Assembly: GCA_900103495.1 (NCBI GenBank)
Contig: FMWZ01000004.1
Coordinates: 62,001 to 126,000 of the forward strand
Length of the DNA stretch: 64,000 bases
Direction of reading: 5' to 3'
Origin: Lachnospiraceae bacterium G11
GTDB lineage: Bacteria > Bacillota > Clostridia > Lachnospirales > Lachnospiraceae
Below the pieces are notes generated by a model that was not told the DNA's origin, searched no databases, and was given only the letters and a program-made list of their open reading frames with translations. Every line of letters starts with the position of its first letter. The first letter of the stretch is position 1. The position numbers and the translations under genes were made by a program. Positions 8,737-17,543 of this stretch are shown piece by piece.

Positions 8737-9885
8737 TTGCTTGAGATTAAAACAAATGATTCTGATTCCGCAGCAAGAATCATTGTTGTTGGCGTAGGCG
8801 GAGCAGGCAATAACGCAGTAAACAGAATGGTAGCAGAGGGAATTACGGGAGTAGAGTTTATCGGCGTAAATACCGATATGCAGGCACTTAGATTATGTAA
8901 GGCCCCCAAATGCATTCAGATAGGTGAGAAATTAACCAAAGGACTCGGTGCAGGAAGTAAGCCTGAAATTGGTGAGAAAGCAGCAGAAGAAAGTGCTGAG
9001 GATATACAGAACGCTCTTAAGGGCGCAGACATGGTTTTTGTTACTTGTGGTATGGGTGGCGGAACCGGTACCGGAGCAGCTCCTGTTATAGCTTCTATTG
9101 CCAAGGAAATGGGAATCCTTACCGTTGGCGTTGTTACCAGACCTTTCACTTTTGAAGGTAAGGTTAGAATGAAAAATGCCCTTATGGGTATTGAGCGTAT
9201 CAGAGAACAGGTTGATACGTTAATTATCATTCCTAATGATAAGCTCAAAGATTTAGTAAATAAGAATATGAAGATGCCCGAAGCCATGAAGAAGGCCGAT
9301 GAGGTTTTACAGCAGGCTGTCAAGGGTATCACTGATTTGATAAATGTTCCTCAGGACATCAACCTCGACTTCGCAGACATTCAGACTGCAATGAAGGAGA
9401 AGGGTATTGCACATATCGGTATCGGTGTGGGCAAGGGTGATGACAAAGCTCTTGAAGCTATTAAGATGGCTGTTGAGAGTCCTCTTCTTGAGACAACAAT
9501 TACCGGCGCAAGTCAGGTTATCATCAATGTTACCGGTGATGTTTCACTTAATGACGCTGTTGATGCAGCAGGCTATGTGGGTGAACTCACAGGTGAAGAT
9601 GTTAACATCATCTTCGGTACCAGATACGATGAGTCCAGACCTGATACCTGTGAGATTACAGTTATTGCTACAGGCCTTGGTGCTCCCAAGACTTCAGCTG
9701 TCAATCCTTTCAGGAATAAGACATTTGCAAATACAACCATGACTCCCGGAGTTCAGGGCTTCAATCCGACCCCTGTTAAACCTGCAGGAGTAGAGCCTGT
9801 ATTTGAAATTAAATCGCCGACTGAACTTCACAGCAGTATTTCAAACAAGTCACTGGAAATTCCCAGCTTCTTGCAGAAAAAATAG
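8737..9885 (+). CDS. ftsZ: Cell division GTPase FtsZ
   Basis: A 382-aa tubulin homologue that forms the Z ring. The GTP-binding signature [11 protein letters not shown] and the T7 synergy loop region [11 protein letters not shown] are intact. The C-terminal peptide [10 protein letters not shown] matches the tail that binds FtsA, SepF and other partners. I place the start at a TTG (8737) because AAAGGAGG (8721-8728) lies 8 bp upstream and the product then begins [15 protein letters not shown]. The GTG at 8701 gives 12 extra residues, lacks a ribosome site, and would put the Shine-Dalgarno inside the gene. It is separated from ftsQ by 73 bp. Confidence 0.97.
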   Translation: MLEIKTNDSDSAARIIVVGVGGAGNNAVNRMVAEGITGVEFIGVNTDMQALRLCKAPKCIQIGEKLTKGLGAGSKPEIGEKAAEESAEDIQNALKGADMVFVTCGMGGGTGTGAAPVIASIAKEMGILTVGVVTRPFTFEGKVRMKNALMGIERIREQVDTLIIIPNDKLKDLVNKNMKMPEAMKKADEVLQQAVKGITDLINVPQDINLDFADIQTAMKEKGIAHIGIGVGKGDDKALEAIKMAVESPLLETTITGASQVIINVTGDVSLNDAVDAAGYVGELTGEDVNIIFGTRYDESRPDTCEITVIATGLGAPKTSAVNPFRNKTFANTTMTPGVQGFNPTPVKPAGVEPVFEIKSPTELHSSISNKSLEIPSFLQKK

Positions 9886-9895
9886 GATTCATGTG

Positions 9896-9924
9896 GGGGC
9901 AGGATAACACCTGCCCCTTTTTTT
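9896..9924 (+). terminator. Terminator of the division operon
   Basis: GGGGCAGG (9896-9903) pairs with CCTGCCCC (9910-9917) around a 6-nt loop and is followed by seven T residues. It lies 11 bp after the ftsZ stop. Confidence 0.93.
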
Positions 9925-9969
9925 ATAAGAACAGGTTCCGATTAGCTAATTGTATTTGAGAGGGTTTCT

Positions 9970-10851
9970 ATGGTTGCCAACATACTGGGTTATTACCTGG
10001 TGGAAATCGGGCAGATCAGTATGGAGGAGTTTAAAGCGCTTATCCGTATCACCGAGGAAGAGAGAGTCCGACTTGGTCTGATTGCCGTTTCTGAAGGCTT
10101 AATGACAGAAGAGCAGACTAGGAAAGTAAATAAGAGACAGGCCAAAGTCGATAAGAAGTTTGGTGAGATTGCCATCGATATGGGATATCTTACCAAAGAT
10201 CAGGTTGACTATCTTTTGACGAAACAACATAATGAGTACGTAGTATTCCTTCAGGCCCTTGAGGATATGGATCTGATTAAGGGTGAGAAGGCTCTTGAAA
10301 TAATAGATGATTACGTAGAAGATAACGGCTTGAAACCGGAACTTGCAGATGCCTTGAAAAGTGGAGACATCGACAGGATAATAAACGGGTATATTCCTGA
10401 TGAGCTTATGATGTTTAAGGAGCAAATAGGAATTGCCATTCGAACCATAATAAGATGTGTTGACAGAGAGGTTGCGTTAAAGAAGGCAACTATTATACAA
10501 TCATTAAAGTCTGAGGGTGTCGGCTCTTTCCAGACCGTTGACGATGCGGACGGAGATGCTGCATTTACCATGGGTTTGATGGAAGAGGATGGAGGGTTCC
10601 TCAAAGCCGCAAACCTTTTTGCAATGGAAGATTTCCATAATCTGGACATGGATGCTTTGGATTCCTGCGCGGAACTTCTAAACTGCATCAATGGCCTTTA
10701 CGTTTCCATGAGAAGTACTCAGGGAATTGATTTGGAATTGTTGCCACCCGATATGATGGCAGAGAAGCGTATCAGAACGGCGGATAACGTTATGTGTGAG
10801 ATTCCGCTGTTGATCAGGGGAGAGAAATTAAGGCTTATTCTTTGGAACTGA
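9970..10851 (+). CDS. CheX-like chemotaxis phosphatase-type protein with a repeated N-terminal domain
   Basis: 293 aa. The N-terminal 100 residues look like two degenerate copies of a helical module (GYYLVEIGQISMEEF and GEIAIDMGYLTKDQVDYLL), resembling MshEN/GspE N-terminal or inhibitor-type domains. The C-terminal half resembles CheC/CheX: the phosphatase signature E-x-x-N is present as E235-LL-N238 in CAELLNCINGLY. CheX-type proteins dephosphorylate CheY-P. The next gene, 15 bp downstream, is a CheY, which supports a matched pair. No flagellar or other che genes are nearby. The family assignment is by pattern, not search. Confidence 0.7.
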   Translation: MVANILGYYLVEIGQISMEEFKALIRITEEERVRLGLIAVSEGLMTEEQTRKVNKRQAKVDKKFGEIAIDMGYLTKDQVDYLLTKQHNEYVVFLQALEDMDLIKGEKALEIIDDYVEDNGLKPELADALKSGDIDRIINGYIPDELMMFKEQIGIAIRTIIRCVDREVALKKATIIQSLKSEGVGSFQTVDDADGDAAFTMGLMEEDGGFLKAANLFAMEDFHNLDMDALDSCAELLNCINGLYVSMRSTQGIDLELLPPDMMAEKRIRTADNVMCEIPLLIRGEKLRLILWN

Positions 10852-10866
10852 CAAGAGGGCTTATGT

Positions 10867-11241
10867 ATGGCGAAAATACTAATTGTTGATGACTCCAGAA
10901 CTTCAAGGAGGATCCTTAAGAATATCTTTGAAGCAGAAGGTCATGAGATTGTTGGGGAAGCTACCGATGGTGAGGTGGCTATCGAAATGTACAAGGAGAA
11001 GAAACCTGACGTAGTAAGTATGGACATAACCATGCCTGTTATGAACGGTATTGATTCTCTTAAGCACATTATGGAATACGACCCTAAAGCCAGGGTTGTA
11101 ATGGTTACATCTGCCGGTCAGAAGTCCAAAATGACTGAGGCGGTTAAGTATGGTGCGAAGGATTTCATAACCAAACCCTTTGAAAATGATACGATTGCCC
11201 ATGTCTTTAATAAAGTAGTGAAAGAGGATAAAGATGTATAA
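10867..11241 (+). CDS. cheY: Single-domain response regulator, CheY type
   Basis: A 124-aa stand-alone receiver domain. The acidic pocket D8/D9 (LIVDDSRTSRRIL), the phospho-acceptor D53 (VSMDITMPVMNG), the conserved Thr/Ser switch (MVTSAG) and the lysine in FITKPF are all present, so it should be phosphorylatable. It has no output domain, which fits control of the flagellar motor or of the adjacent CheX-like protein. Its 3' end overlaps the lgt start by 8 bp. It could be the main CheY or a diversion sink; the window cannot decide. Confidence 0.88.
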   Translation: MAKILIVDDSRTSRRILKNIFEAEGHEIVGEATDGEVAIEMYKEKKPDVVSMDITMPVMNGIDSLKHIMEYDPKARVVMVTSAGQKSKMTEAVKYGAKDFITKPFENDTIAHVFNKVVKEDKDV

Positions 11242-12049
11242 CGAGTTATTTCATATAGGCCCATTTACAGTTTACGGTTATGGGTTAATGATAGGAATAG
11301 GTATTGTTGTTGCCTATTTCACAGCTGAGAAAAGAGCAAAGAAGAGAGGATTGGACCCCGAGAGAATATTCGGTTTTGTTTTTTCTTGTGTTATAGCCGG
11401 ATTTACAGGGTCCAAAATTCTGTATACGATTACTACCTGGGACAGATTTATAAACGACCCCGCATCGCTGTTCCGTGAGTTCTTCAACGGATGGGTTGTT
11501 TACGGAGGAATCATAGGCGGAATTGTGGGAGCCTTAATATACTGTAAGGTTTGTAAACTCAATGCATTAAAGTACATTGATAATGCGTTTCCATCTGTAG
11601 CCTTTGGACAGGCATTTGGCCGTATCGGATGCTTTCTGGCAGGATGCTGTTACGGAAGAGAGTGCAGCGGACCTTTGTGTGTAACATTCAAAAATTCCCA
11701 TTTTGCACCCAACAATATACCCCTTATTCCCACTCAGCTTATTATGTCGGCTGCAGATTTCATATTGGCTTTCGGACTTATTTTCCTTTATGATAAGAAA
11801 TTTAAAAAGCCCGGACAGACCACTTCACTTTACCTTATTTTCTACAGCATAGGTCGTTTCCTTATTGAGTATTTAAGAGGTGACCTTGACAGAGGAAACG
11901 TGGGAATCTTCTCAACATCCCAGTTTATCGCTATCTTTACCTTTATTGCCGGCGTTGCAGGATTGATTCTTGCCACACGTTTTGCCAAGGATGAAGCAGA
12001 AGAGAAGGCAGAGGAGGAAGAAGCAACAACTACATCTAGTGGTGTATAG
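11234..12049 (+). CDS. lgt: Prolipoprotein diacylglyceryl transferase Lgt
   Basis: A 271-aa membrane enzyme that attaches diacylglycerol to the lipobox cysteine of prolipoproteins, the first step of lipoprotein maturation. About seven hydrophobic segments are visible. The signature region FGRIGCFLAGCCYG and the RFLIEYLRGD segment are characteristic of the Firmicutes branch. The C-terminal tail is unusually acidic (a run of Glu/Ala from about 248). A probable client, the oligopeptide-binding lipoprotein, is encoded 0.6 kb downstream. Confidence 0.94.
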   Translation: MYNELFHIGPFTVYGYGLMIGIGIVVAYFTAEKRAKKRGLDPERIFGFVFSCVIAGFTGSKILYTITTWDRFINDPASLFREFFNGWVVYGGIIGGIVGALIYCKVCKLNALKYIDNAFPSVAFGQAFGRIGCFLAGCCYGRECSGPLCVTFKNSHFAPNNIPLIPTQLIMSAADFILAFGLIFLYDKKFKKPGQTTSLYLIFYSIGRFLIEYLRGDLDRGNVGIFSTSQFIAIFTFIAGVAGLILATRFAKDEAEEKAEEEEATTTSSGV

Positions 12050-12078
12050 TTGACATAATAACTAATCCTGTTTATAAT
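12050..12078 (+). promoter_or_regulatory. Consensus sigma-A promoter of nrdR
   Basis: Perfect TTGACA (12050-12055), a 17-bp spacer and perfect TATAAT (12073-12078). The -35 begins one base after the lgt stop codon. This is the best-matching housekeeping promoter I see in the window. Confidence 0.9.
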
Positions 12079-12080
12079 TA

Positions 12081-12098
12081 AATTGGTTTTTACCAATT
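12081..12098. promoter_or_regulatory. Dyad at the nrdR transcription start
   Basis: AATTGGT (12081-12087) and ACCAATT (12092-12098) form a perfect 7-bp inverted repeat with a TTTT loop. It starts two bases past the -10 box and covers the expected start site. It may be an operator on DNA or a 5' hairpin on RNA. It is not followed by a T tract, so it is not a terminator. Confidence 0.5.
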
Positions 12099-12117
12099 TG
12101 AAACGGGGGATAAAAGA

Positions 12118-12576
12118 ATGAAATGTCCATTCTGTAATCATGAGAACACCAGAGTTATCGACTCCAGACCTGCTGAGGACAATAACTCCATCCGCCGTCG
12201 TCGTGTCTGCGACGAATGCGGTAAGCGTTTTACCACTTATGAGAAGATTGAAACCATACCTCTCATAATTATCAAAAAGGACAATAACAGAGAAGCATAC
12301 GACAGAGCCAAGATTGAGGCCGGCGTACTTAGAGCCTGCCACAAGCGCCCTGTTTCTGCAGCTCAGATTACAAGCCTTGTGGATTCCGTAGAGAATGAGA
12401 TTTTCTCAATGGAAGATAAGGAGATTCCCAGCCAGGTTATCGGCGAGCTTCTTATGAACAAGCTTAAAGATCTGGATCCTGTTGCATATGTAAGATTTGC
12501 TTCCGTTTACAGAGAGTTTAAGGATGTTAACACCTTTGTGGATGAACTTAAGAGTATCCTCAAGGAGAAGAAGTAA
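12118..12576 (+). CDS. nrdR: Transcriptional repressor NrdR
   Basis: 152 aa, the standard length. An N-terminal zinc ribbon uses the pairs CPFC (residues 3-6) and CDEC, with the family block RRRRVCDECGKRFTTYEK. The rest is an ATP-cone that senses ATP/dATP. NrdR represses ribonucleotide reductase operons through NrdR boxes. No nrd genes are in this window, so its targets lie elsewhere. GGGGGA precedes the ATG, and a consensus promoter with a dyad over the start suggests its own regulated transcript. Confidence 0.97.
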   Translation: MKCPFCNHENTRVIDSRPAEDNNSIRRRRVCDECGKRFTTYEKIETIPLIIIKKDNNREAYDRAKIEAGVLRACHKRPVSAAQITSLVDSVENEIFSMEDKEIPSQVIGELLMNKLKDLDPVAYVRFASVYREFKDVNTFVDELKSILKEKK

Positions 12577-12625
12577 CATCTTTTAAACATAAATACAATT
12601 TCATAATGAAGAAAGGATTTAACAC

Positions 12626-14134
12626 ATGAAAAGAAAGCTTTTCAAACTCTTTTCAGTAGTTGTGTTGGCGACACTGACTATTGCACTGACAGCTTGCTCA
12701 GGTGATAAGGAGACTGCGTCTTCCTCTTCAATTACCATCGGCATTCCCCAGGATATGGAGGATAGTCTTGACCCCACTAAGGCTGTGGCGGCAGGAACTA
12801 AGGAAATCTACTTCAATATCTACGAGGGATTACTTAAGCCGGACGAAAATGGTAATCTGAACCCTGCCATAGCAAGTGAGTATTCCGTTTCTGATGACGG
12901 ATTAACCTACACATTCACTTTAAGAGATGGAGTGAAATTCCACGACGGAAGTACAGTTACGGCAGAGGATGTTGTTTACTCATTAAACAAATGCGCTGAT
13001 GCCGGAATGGTATCAGCGTTTTCTAATGTAACGGATATTTCCGCTACTGATGACGGAAAGGTTGTAATCACTCTTGGGACACCGGATGTTGACTTTAACA
13101 CCGCTCTTGCCAGCGTGAATGCATCCATTATTCCCGCATCAAATACCGATCCCGATCATAAGGGAATCGGAACAGGCCCTTACAAATATGTCTCCAGATC
13201 GCCACAGGAGAACTTTATCTTAGAGAGCTTTGATGATTATTGGGGTGAGAAGGCTAAGATCAAGCACATTACCCTTGCTATCGTAGCAAACACAGACACC
13301 ATCGTTATGAACCTTAACAGCGGAGCGATTGATATGCTTGCCCGCGTTACATCTGCTCAGGCAGATCAGCTTAACGATAACTATGAGATTTACGAAGGAA
13401 CAATGAACCTTGTTCAGGCCCTTTATCTCAACAACGCAGTTGAGCCCTTCAACGATGTGAGAGTAAGACAGGCTCTTTGCTATGCTGTTGATAAGGACAA
13501 GATTCTTGATTTCGTTTCAGACGGACACGGTTCAAAGATCGGTAGCAGCATGTTCCCTTCCTTCGGCAAGTACTATGTTGAGGATTTGAACAACTACTAC
13601 ACAAGAGATCTTGATAAGGCCAAGGAACTGCTTAAGGAAGCAGGTTATGAGAACGGCTTTACTTTCACAATCACAGTTCCTTCAAACTACACTCAGCACG
13701 TTGATACCGCTCAGGTTATTGTTGAGCAGCTTAAGGAAATCGGAGTTAACGCTGAGATTTCTCTTATTGAGTGGGACAGCTGGTTAAGTGACGTTTACAG
13801 CGGAAGAAACTTCCAGTCAACAGTTATCGGTGTAGATGCTTCCACACTTTGTGCAAATGCACTTCTTGCAAGATTTGAGTCTACAGCTCACAACAACTTT
13901 ACAAACTTTAGCTCTGCCGACTATGATGAAGCTTTCGCCAAAGCCAACGCAGAAACCGACGATGCTAAAAGAACTCAGTATTACAAAGACTGTGAAGCCA
14001 TCTTGACCAAAGAGGCTGCGAATGTATATATTCAGGATATAGCAGAACTTGTTGCTCTCAACAAGAAGTATGCAGGATATACTTTCTATCCCTTATATGT
14101 ACAGGATTTTTCCAAATTATACATTGTAGAGTAG
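12626..14134 (+). CDS. ABC transporter substrate-binding lipoprotein, peptide/nickel (SBP_bac_5) family
   Basis: A 502-aa secreted lipoprotein. Residues 1-23 form a signal peptide ending in the lipobox LTAC, with Ser/Thr/Glu-rich linker residues behind the cysteine. The mature part matches family 5 solute-binding proteins (YEGLLKPDENGNLNPAIASEYS, VKFHDGSTVTAEDVVYSL, GTGPYKYV). These bind oligopeptides, dipeptides, nickel chelates or sugars, and substrate cannot be read from sequence alone. The four genes that follow complete an importer, with spacings of 1-4 bp. Confidence 0.92.
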   Translation: MKRKLFKLFSVVVLATLTIALTACSGDKETASSSSITIGIPQDMEDSLDPTKAVAAGTKEIYFNIYEGLLKPDENGNLNPAIASEYSVSDDGLTYTFTLRDGVKFHDGSTVTAEDVVYSLNKCADAGMVSAFSNVTDISATDDGKVVITLGTPDVDFNTALASVNASIIPASNTDPDHKGIGTGPYKYVSRSPQENFILESFDDYWGEKAKIKHITLAIVANTDTIVMNLNSGAIDMLARVTSAQADQLNDNYEIYEGTMNLVQALYLNNAVEPFNDVRVRQALCYAVDKDKILDFVSDGHGSKIGSSMFPSFGKYYVEDLNNYYTRDLDKAKELLKEAGYENGFTFTITVPSNYTQHVDTAQVIVEQLKEIGVNAEISLIEWDSWLSDVYSGRNFQSTVIGVDASTLCANALLARFESTAHNNFTNFSSADYDEAFAKANAETDDAKRTQYYKDCEAILTKEAANVYIQDIAELVALNKKYAGYTFYPLYVQDFSKLYIVE

Positions 14135-14138
14135 AGAA

Positions 14139-15089
14139 TTGAACGCAAAGAAAATTATTAAAAAGTTCATATTCATGCTTTTGACACTGCTATTGGTGTC
14201 CTTCCTGGTATTTTTGGCATTTGCCATAATACCGGGAGACCCGGCGGTTCACAAGCTTGGCACACAAGCCACACCGGAAAGCCTGGAGGCTTTGCGTGAA
14301 GAGATGGGTCTCAACAGGCCCTTTTTCGCGCGCTATGCTTCCTGGCTTATTTCCTTTGTGAAAGGTGACATGGGTATTTCCTACAGTTATAACCTTCCTG
14401 TGGGAAGCATGATACTGGATAAACTTCCCATTACCCTCACAATGACGGTGCTGGCTTTTATGTTTGTGCTGATTATTACATTCCCCACAGGAATATTATG
14501 CGCTAAGCATAACGGAGGTAAACTGGACAGGTTCATAGTAATTCTCAATCAGATTATGATGTCTGTTCCTTCATTCTTCGGCGGAATTCTTATAACCATT
14601 ATTTTCGGTGTGGTTCTTAAACTGTTTATGCCGGGTGGTTACATTTCATACACCAAGAATTTCACCAAGTTTTTGGGTTACATGTGTTTCCCTGCAATAG
14701 CAATTGCAATACCTAAGGCTGCAATGAGCATTAAGCTTTTGAGAAGCTCAATTCTTTCCGAGGCTGAAAAGGATTATGCAAGAACAGCATACAGCCACGG
14801 CAATACCACGGGAGATGTGCTTATTCACCATGTGCTTCAGAATGCCATGATTCCCGTTGTTACTTTTCTTGGAATGGCCCTGGCGGATATTTTCGCCGGC
14901 TCCATTATAATCGAGCAGGTATTTAATATACCCGGAATGGGAAGAATACTTCTTTCATCCATATCAAACAGAGATTACCCTGTGGTTATGGCAATACTTG
15001 TGTTGCTTTCATCCGCAGTTATCATAATAAACTTTATTGTTGACATTGTTTACGGAATTATAGACCCGAGAGTGTCACAGGACGACTAA
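14139..15089 (+). CDS. ABC transporter permease, DppB/OppB type
   Basis: 316 aa. It has the N-terminal helix and periplasmic FAIIPGDPA motif common to DppB/OppB proteins. A six-helix core carries the EAA-type cytoplasmic loop (AEKDYARTAYSHGN...VLIHHVLQNAMIPVV). The start is a TTG four bases past the lipoprotein gene stop. No better initiation codon exists before the first helix, and coupling by re-initiation is likely. It pairs with the DppC-type permease that begins one base after its stop. Confidence 0.92.
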   Translation: MNAKKIIKKFIFMLLTLLLVSFLVFLAFAIIPGDPAVHKLGTQATPESLEALREEMGLNRPFFARYASWLISFVKGDMGISYSYNLPVGSMILDKLPITLTMTVLAFMFVLIITFPTGILCAKHNGGKLDRFIVILNQIMMSVPSFFGGILITIIFGVVLKLFMPGGYISYTKNFTKFLGYMCFPAIAIAIPKAAMSIKLLRSSILSEAEKDYARTAYSHGNTTGDVLIHHVLQNAMIPVVTFLGMALADIFAGSIIIEQVFNIPGMGRILLSSISNRDYPVVMAILVLLSSAVIIINFIVDIVYGIIDPRVSQDD

Positions 15090-15090
15090 T

Positions 15091-15882
15091 ATGAAACGCA
15101 GAAAGAAAAACCTTAATTTTCATATCGGCCTGACTATCAGCGTGGTTATGCTCATTATGATTGTAGTGGGTCTATTTTACACGCCCTATAATCCGGAGGC
15201 CATGAATTCGGCCTTAAAGAACGCAGGCATGTCCCTTGCCCATCCCTTCGGCTGCGACAACTTTGGAAGAGATATTTTAAGCCGAATTATGGTGGGAAGC
15301 AGAACGACGGTTTTGGTGGGCCTGGCAACGGTGGTCATCGGAACCTTTTTTGGAATCATTATCGGTGCCTTTACAGGATATTTCGGTGGAATGGCAGACG
15401 AGATTCTTATGAGAATCATGGACGCTCTTTTGGCTTTTCCCAGCATTCTTTTGGCTCTGGTTATCATAGGACTCTTTGAGCCCTCCACATGGAATCTTAT
15501 TATGGCTTTGGGAATTGCATTTATTCCAAGCTTTGCGAGAATTGTAAGAAGCGAATTTTTAAGGTGCAAAAACATGGATTACGTAACCGCCGCCAAGCTA
15601 AACGGAGCAGGCGATATGAGAGTTATGTTTGTGCACATTTTGCCAAATACAATCAAGGTGCTTTCGTCCTCAGTACTTATCGGTTTTAATAACGCGGTAC
15701 TGGCAGAGGCAGGTATGAGCTTTTTGGGAATCGGTGTTATGCCGCCGGATCCTAGCCTTGGCAGGATGATGTCAGAGGCTCAAAGTTATATTTTCTCCAA
15801 CCCGGGATTTGCCATATTCCCAGGCATGATTTTGATACTTATTATTCTTGGAATCAGTCTTATAGGAAGTTACCTGGAGTAG
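15091..15882 (+). CDS. ABC transporter permease, DppC/OppC type
   Basis: 263 aa, the second membrane subunit of the importer. The characteristic segment HPFGCDNFGRDILSRIM follows the first helix, as in OppC/DppC. The EAA loop reads DYVTAAKLNGAGDMRVMFVHILPN, and C-terminal FLGIGVMPPDPSLGRMM is also typical. It is slightly shorter than many OppC proteins (about 270-300) because the N-terminal tail is short. The ATG follows the DppB stop by one base. Confidence 0.93.
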   Translation: MKRRKKNLNFHIGLTISVVMLIMIVVGLFYTPYNPEAMNSALKNAGMSLAHPFGCDNFGRDILSRIMVGSRTTVLVGLATVVIGTFFGIIIGAFTGYFGGMADEILMRIMDALLAFPSILLALVIIGLFEPSTWNLIMALGIAFIPSFARIVRSEFLRCKNMDYVTAAKLNGAGDMRVMFVHILPNTIKVLSSSVLIGFNNAVLAEAGMSFLGIGVMPPDPSLGRMMSEAQSYIFSNPGFAIFPGMILILIILGISLIGSYLE

Positions 15883-15885
15883 ATT

Positions 15886-17442
15886 ATGGGAAAGGTTTTA
15901 GAGGTTACGGATTTAAACATCAGAATATATGATAAGGATACTCCGGATACCGTTGTGTTCGACTTCGACCTTTCCATGGACGAGGGTGAGATAGTGGGAC
16001 TTGTGGGTGAATCAGGCTCCGGCAAATCCATGAGCGCCCTTGCCATAGCAGGCCTTCTCAACAGGCATGACATGGAAAAGCGGGGCAAGATTATGTTTGA
16101 AGGCAGAGACCTTCTTACCTGTCCCAGAGAAGAACTGCGTTCACACCAGGGTAAGGATATAGGAATAATCTTCCAGGAGCCCATGACTTCTCTTAACCCT
16201 GTTAAGAAAATAGGCTGGCAAGTGGAGGAGAATCTTCGAATCCACACGAATATGACGCCTGAGGAGCGAAAGGAGAGAGCTCTTAAGGTTTTAAAGGACG
16301 TGGAGCTTGATAATCCGGAAAGGGTATATAACAGCTATCCACATCAGCTTTCGGGCGGTATGAGACAGCGAGTTATGATTGCTTCCGCTATGATCTGCAA
16401 TCCCAAAATCCTTATTGCAGATGAGCCTTCAACTGCTCTTGATGTATCTGTTCAGGCTCAGATTCTTAAACTTTTAAAAAGGCTTAACAGAACCCACAAC
16501 ACGGCAATTCTTTTCATATCCCATGACTTAAGCCTTGTAAGAAGGCTTTGCAAGCGAGTTCTTGTAATGAAGGGCGGATATGTGGTAGAAACCGGCGAAA
16601 CGGAGAAAATTTTCAAGAATCCGGAGCACGAATACACAAAGAAACTGATTGCTGCCATTCCTAACTGTGAGGGAAGGCAGGATCCCATAGATAAAGAAAA
16701 TATTCTCATGGCCAAGGACATCTCTGTATCCTTTAAGGAGGAGAGAAAGAAACTTTTGGAGAAGCCCGGAAGAGTAGAAGTATTAAGGGGCTTGAACATG
16801 AGAATTAAAAAGGGTGAAATCTTAGGACTTGTGGGTGGCAGCGGATGCGGCAAATCCACCCTGGCCAAGGCCATAACCGGAATTGTTCCCTATACGGGTG
16901 AGATAGAATTCAACTGCAAGAGTCCCAAGATGGTTTTCCAGGATCCCTACAGTTCCCTTAATCCTGCCAAGAAGGTGGGATGGATTCTTGAGGAGCCTTT
17001 GAAAAACTGCACCAATCTCAGCAAGGAAGAAAGGCAGAAAAAAGTCGTTGAGGCTCTTAAGGAAGTTGGGCTTGATGAGTATTATAAGGATCGTTATCCC
17101 AATGAGCTTTCGGGTGGACAGAGACAGAGAGTCTGCATAGCCCAGGCCCTTATGCTTGAGCCTGAGCTTCTTATTGCCGATGAACCGGTTTCTGCATTGG
17201 ATGTAACCATTCAGGAACAGATTATCGCCCTTATGCAGGAACTTCAGAAGAAGAGAAACCTTTCAATACTGTTTATTTCCCACGACCTTCGTGTGGTTTA
17301 CAAGATATGTAACTATGTTCTTATTATGGACAAGGGGCAGATAGTTGAGAGGGGAAGTATAGAAGAAATCTATACCAAACCCATTACTGATGTAACCAAA
17401 AAACTCCTTAGAGATGCGGGCATCAGAGAGGTGAGTGAGTAA
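15886..17442 (+). CDS. Fused peptide ABC transporter ATPase (DppD-DppF in one chain)
   Basis: A 518-aa protein with two complete ABC ATPase domains that energise the two permeases. Domain 1 (about 1-255) has Walker A GESGSGKS at 41-48 and signature LSGGMRQRV. Domain 2 (about 270-518) has Walker A GGSGCGKS at 317-324 and signature LSGGQRQRV. Each has a Walker B (ILIADEPSTALD, LLIADEPVSALD). In most systems these are separate DppD and DppF proteins; the fusion fixes a heterodimer. The usual DppD C-terminal zinc/iron-sulfur motif is not obvious. Confidence 0.94.
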   Translation: MGKVLEVTDLNIRIYDKDTPDTVVFDFDLSMDEGEIVGLVGESGSGKSMSALAIAGLLNRHDMEKRGKIMFEGRDLLTCPREELRSHQGKDIGIIFQEPMTSLNPVKKIGWQVEENLRIHTNMTPEERKERALKVLKDVELDNPERVYNSYPHQLSGGMRQRVMIASAMICNPKILIADEPSTALDVSVQAQILKLLKRLNRTHNTAILFISHDLSLVRRLCKRVLVMKGGYVVETGETEKIFKNPEHEYTKKLIAAIPNCEGRQDPIDKENILMAKDISVSFKEERKKLLEKPGRVEVLRGLNMRIKKGEILGLVGGSGCGKSTLAKAITGIVPYTGEIEFNCKSPKMVFQDPYSSLNPAKKVGWILEEPLKNCTNLSKEERQKKVVEALKEVGLDEYYKDRYPNELSGGQRQRVCIAQALMLEPELLIADEPVSALDVTIQEQIIALMQELQKKRNLSILFISHDLRVVYKICNYVLIMDKGQIVERGSIEEIYTKPITDVTKKLLRDAGIREVSE

Positions 17443-17458
17443 TTTTTTCAAAAAGGGG

Positions 17459-17485
17459 TTAAGTTTCTTTAAATCATGTCGATAT
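17459..17485 (+). promoter_or_regulatory. SigD (sigma-28)-like motility promoter
   Basis: TTAAGTTT (17459-17466), 11 bp and GTCGATAT (17478-17485). Each half differs by one base from the flagellar sigma consensus (TAAAGTTT, 11 bp, GCCGATAT/A), and the spacing is exact. It reads toward the small gene at 17544. No good sigma-A promoter is seen in this gap. Confidence 0.6.
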
Positions 17486-17543
17486 ATTTATTGCCAGAAG
17501 TAATAAATGTCACCTTTGTTAAACGGATTTAAGGAGAGAAGAC

